DNA from: an uncultured Ruminococcus sp.
GTDB taxonomy: Bacteria; Bacillota; Clostridia; Oscillospirales; Acutalibacteraceae
Length of the DNA: 5,463 bases
Direction of reading: 5' to 3'
NCBI GenBank assembly: GCA_946414115.1
Contig: CAMKNF010000136.1
Coordinates: 1 to 5,463, forward strand
Below, piece by piece: positions 5,387 through 5,463 of this stretch. Numbering within the stretch: the stretch's first letter is position 1; each line of letters starts with the position of its first letter. A program made the position numbers and the translations under genes. The notes under the pieces were generated by a model, which made no database searches, had not been told where the DNA came from, and saw only the letters and a list, made by a program, of their open reading frames with translations.

Positions 5387-5413
5387 GTATTAAAATAAGA
5401 GATTTGTTCCACC

Positions 5414-5447
5414 AAAGTCACGATTGTATATACAGTCGTGACTTTTT
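5414..5447 (+). terminator. Intrinsic terminator, rightward
   Basis: AAAGTCACGA (5414-5423) pairs with TCGTGACTTT (5436-5445). The stem continues inward (TTGT with ACAG, one G-T pair) to a 4-nt loop, giving 14 bp. Five T occur at 5443-5447 on the plus strand. No rightward gene lies directly before it, so it may be a second barrier behind 5246-5282 or part of a neighbouring structure. Nothing else is recognised from 5448 to the window end. Confidence 0.65.
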
Positions 5448-5463
5448 CCTGTTACGGGGTTTG

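Overview
The window looks like a piece of a low-to-moderate G+C gut Firmicutes chromosome, most likely a Ruminococcus/Oscillospiraceae-type starch degrader. The reasons are a secreted alpha-amylase that carries CBM26-type starch-binding modules and a type I dockerin, a dockerin of the 'DATEIQKY' style, AT-rich intergenic DNA and strong AGGAG ribosome binding sites. The species assignment is inference; no taxonomic marker gene is present.

Layout: (1) Positions 1-111 hold the last 36 codons of an IS256/Mutator-family transposase, followed by about 200 bp of non-coding IS DNA with nested inverted repeats. A probable right terminal repeat ends near 311. (2) 312-483 shows no gene. (3) A bidirectional terminator hairpin at 484-517 closes the main gene. 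(4) 541-4017, minus strand, is a 1158-residue multidomain extracellular amylase: signal peptide, GH13 MalS-like (GH13_19) catalytic domain, C-terminal beta domain, chitobiase-C-like domain, two CBM26-like modules, FIVAR-like helical domain, Ig-like domain, PTTQ linker and dockerin. Its RBS, a candidate promoter with a tandem 11-bp repeat, and a leader hairpin lie in 4018-4113. (5) 4114-4857 is gene-poor and rich in hairpins. It contains a leftward terminator that shields the amylase promoter, a short decayed GH32 (sucrose/fructan hydrolase) fragment near 4387-4500, and a possible small leftward transcription unit at 4743-4619. (6) 4858-5229, plus strand, is the C-terminal remnant of a large serine recombinase followed by a strong terminator. 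(7) 5283-5463 has two more long hairpins and no gene.

How it fits together: the only clearly functional gene is the amylase. It would be secreted, hold starch through its CBM26 modules, and dock through its dockerin onto a cohesin-bearing scaffoldin (amylosome-type assembly). It is monocistronic, with its own promoter and terminators on both sides. The flanks are relics of mobile DNA (IS256 end, serine recombinase C-terminus) and of another carbohydrate gene (GH32), so the amylase sits in a region with a history of insertion and gene loss. I see no defence system, CRISPR array, tRNA or rRNA.
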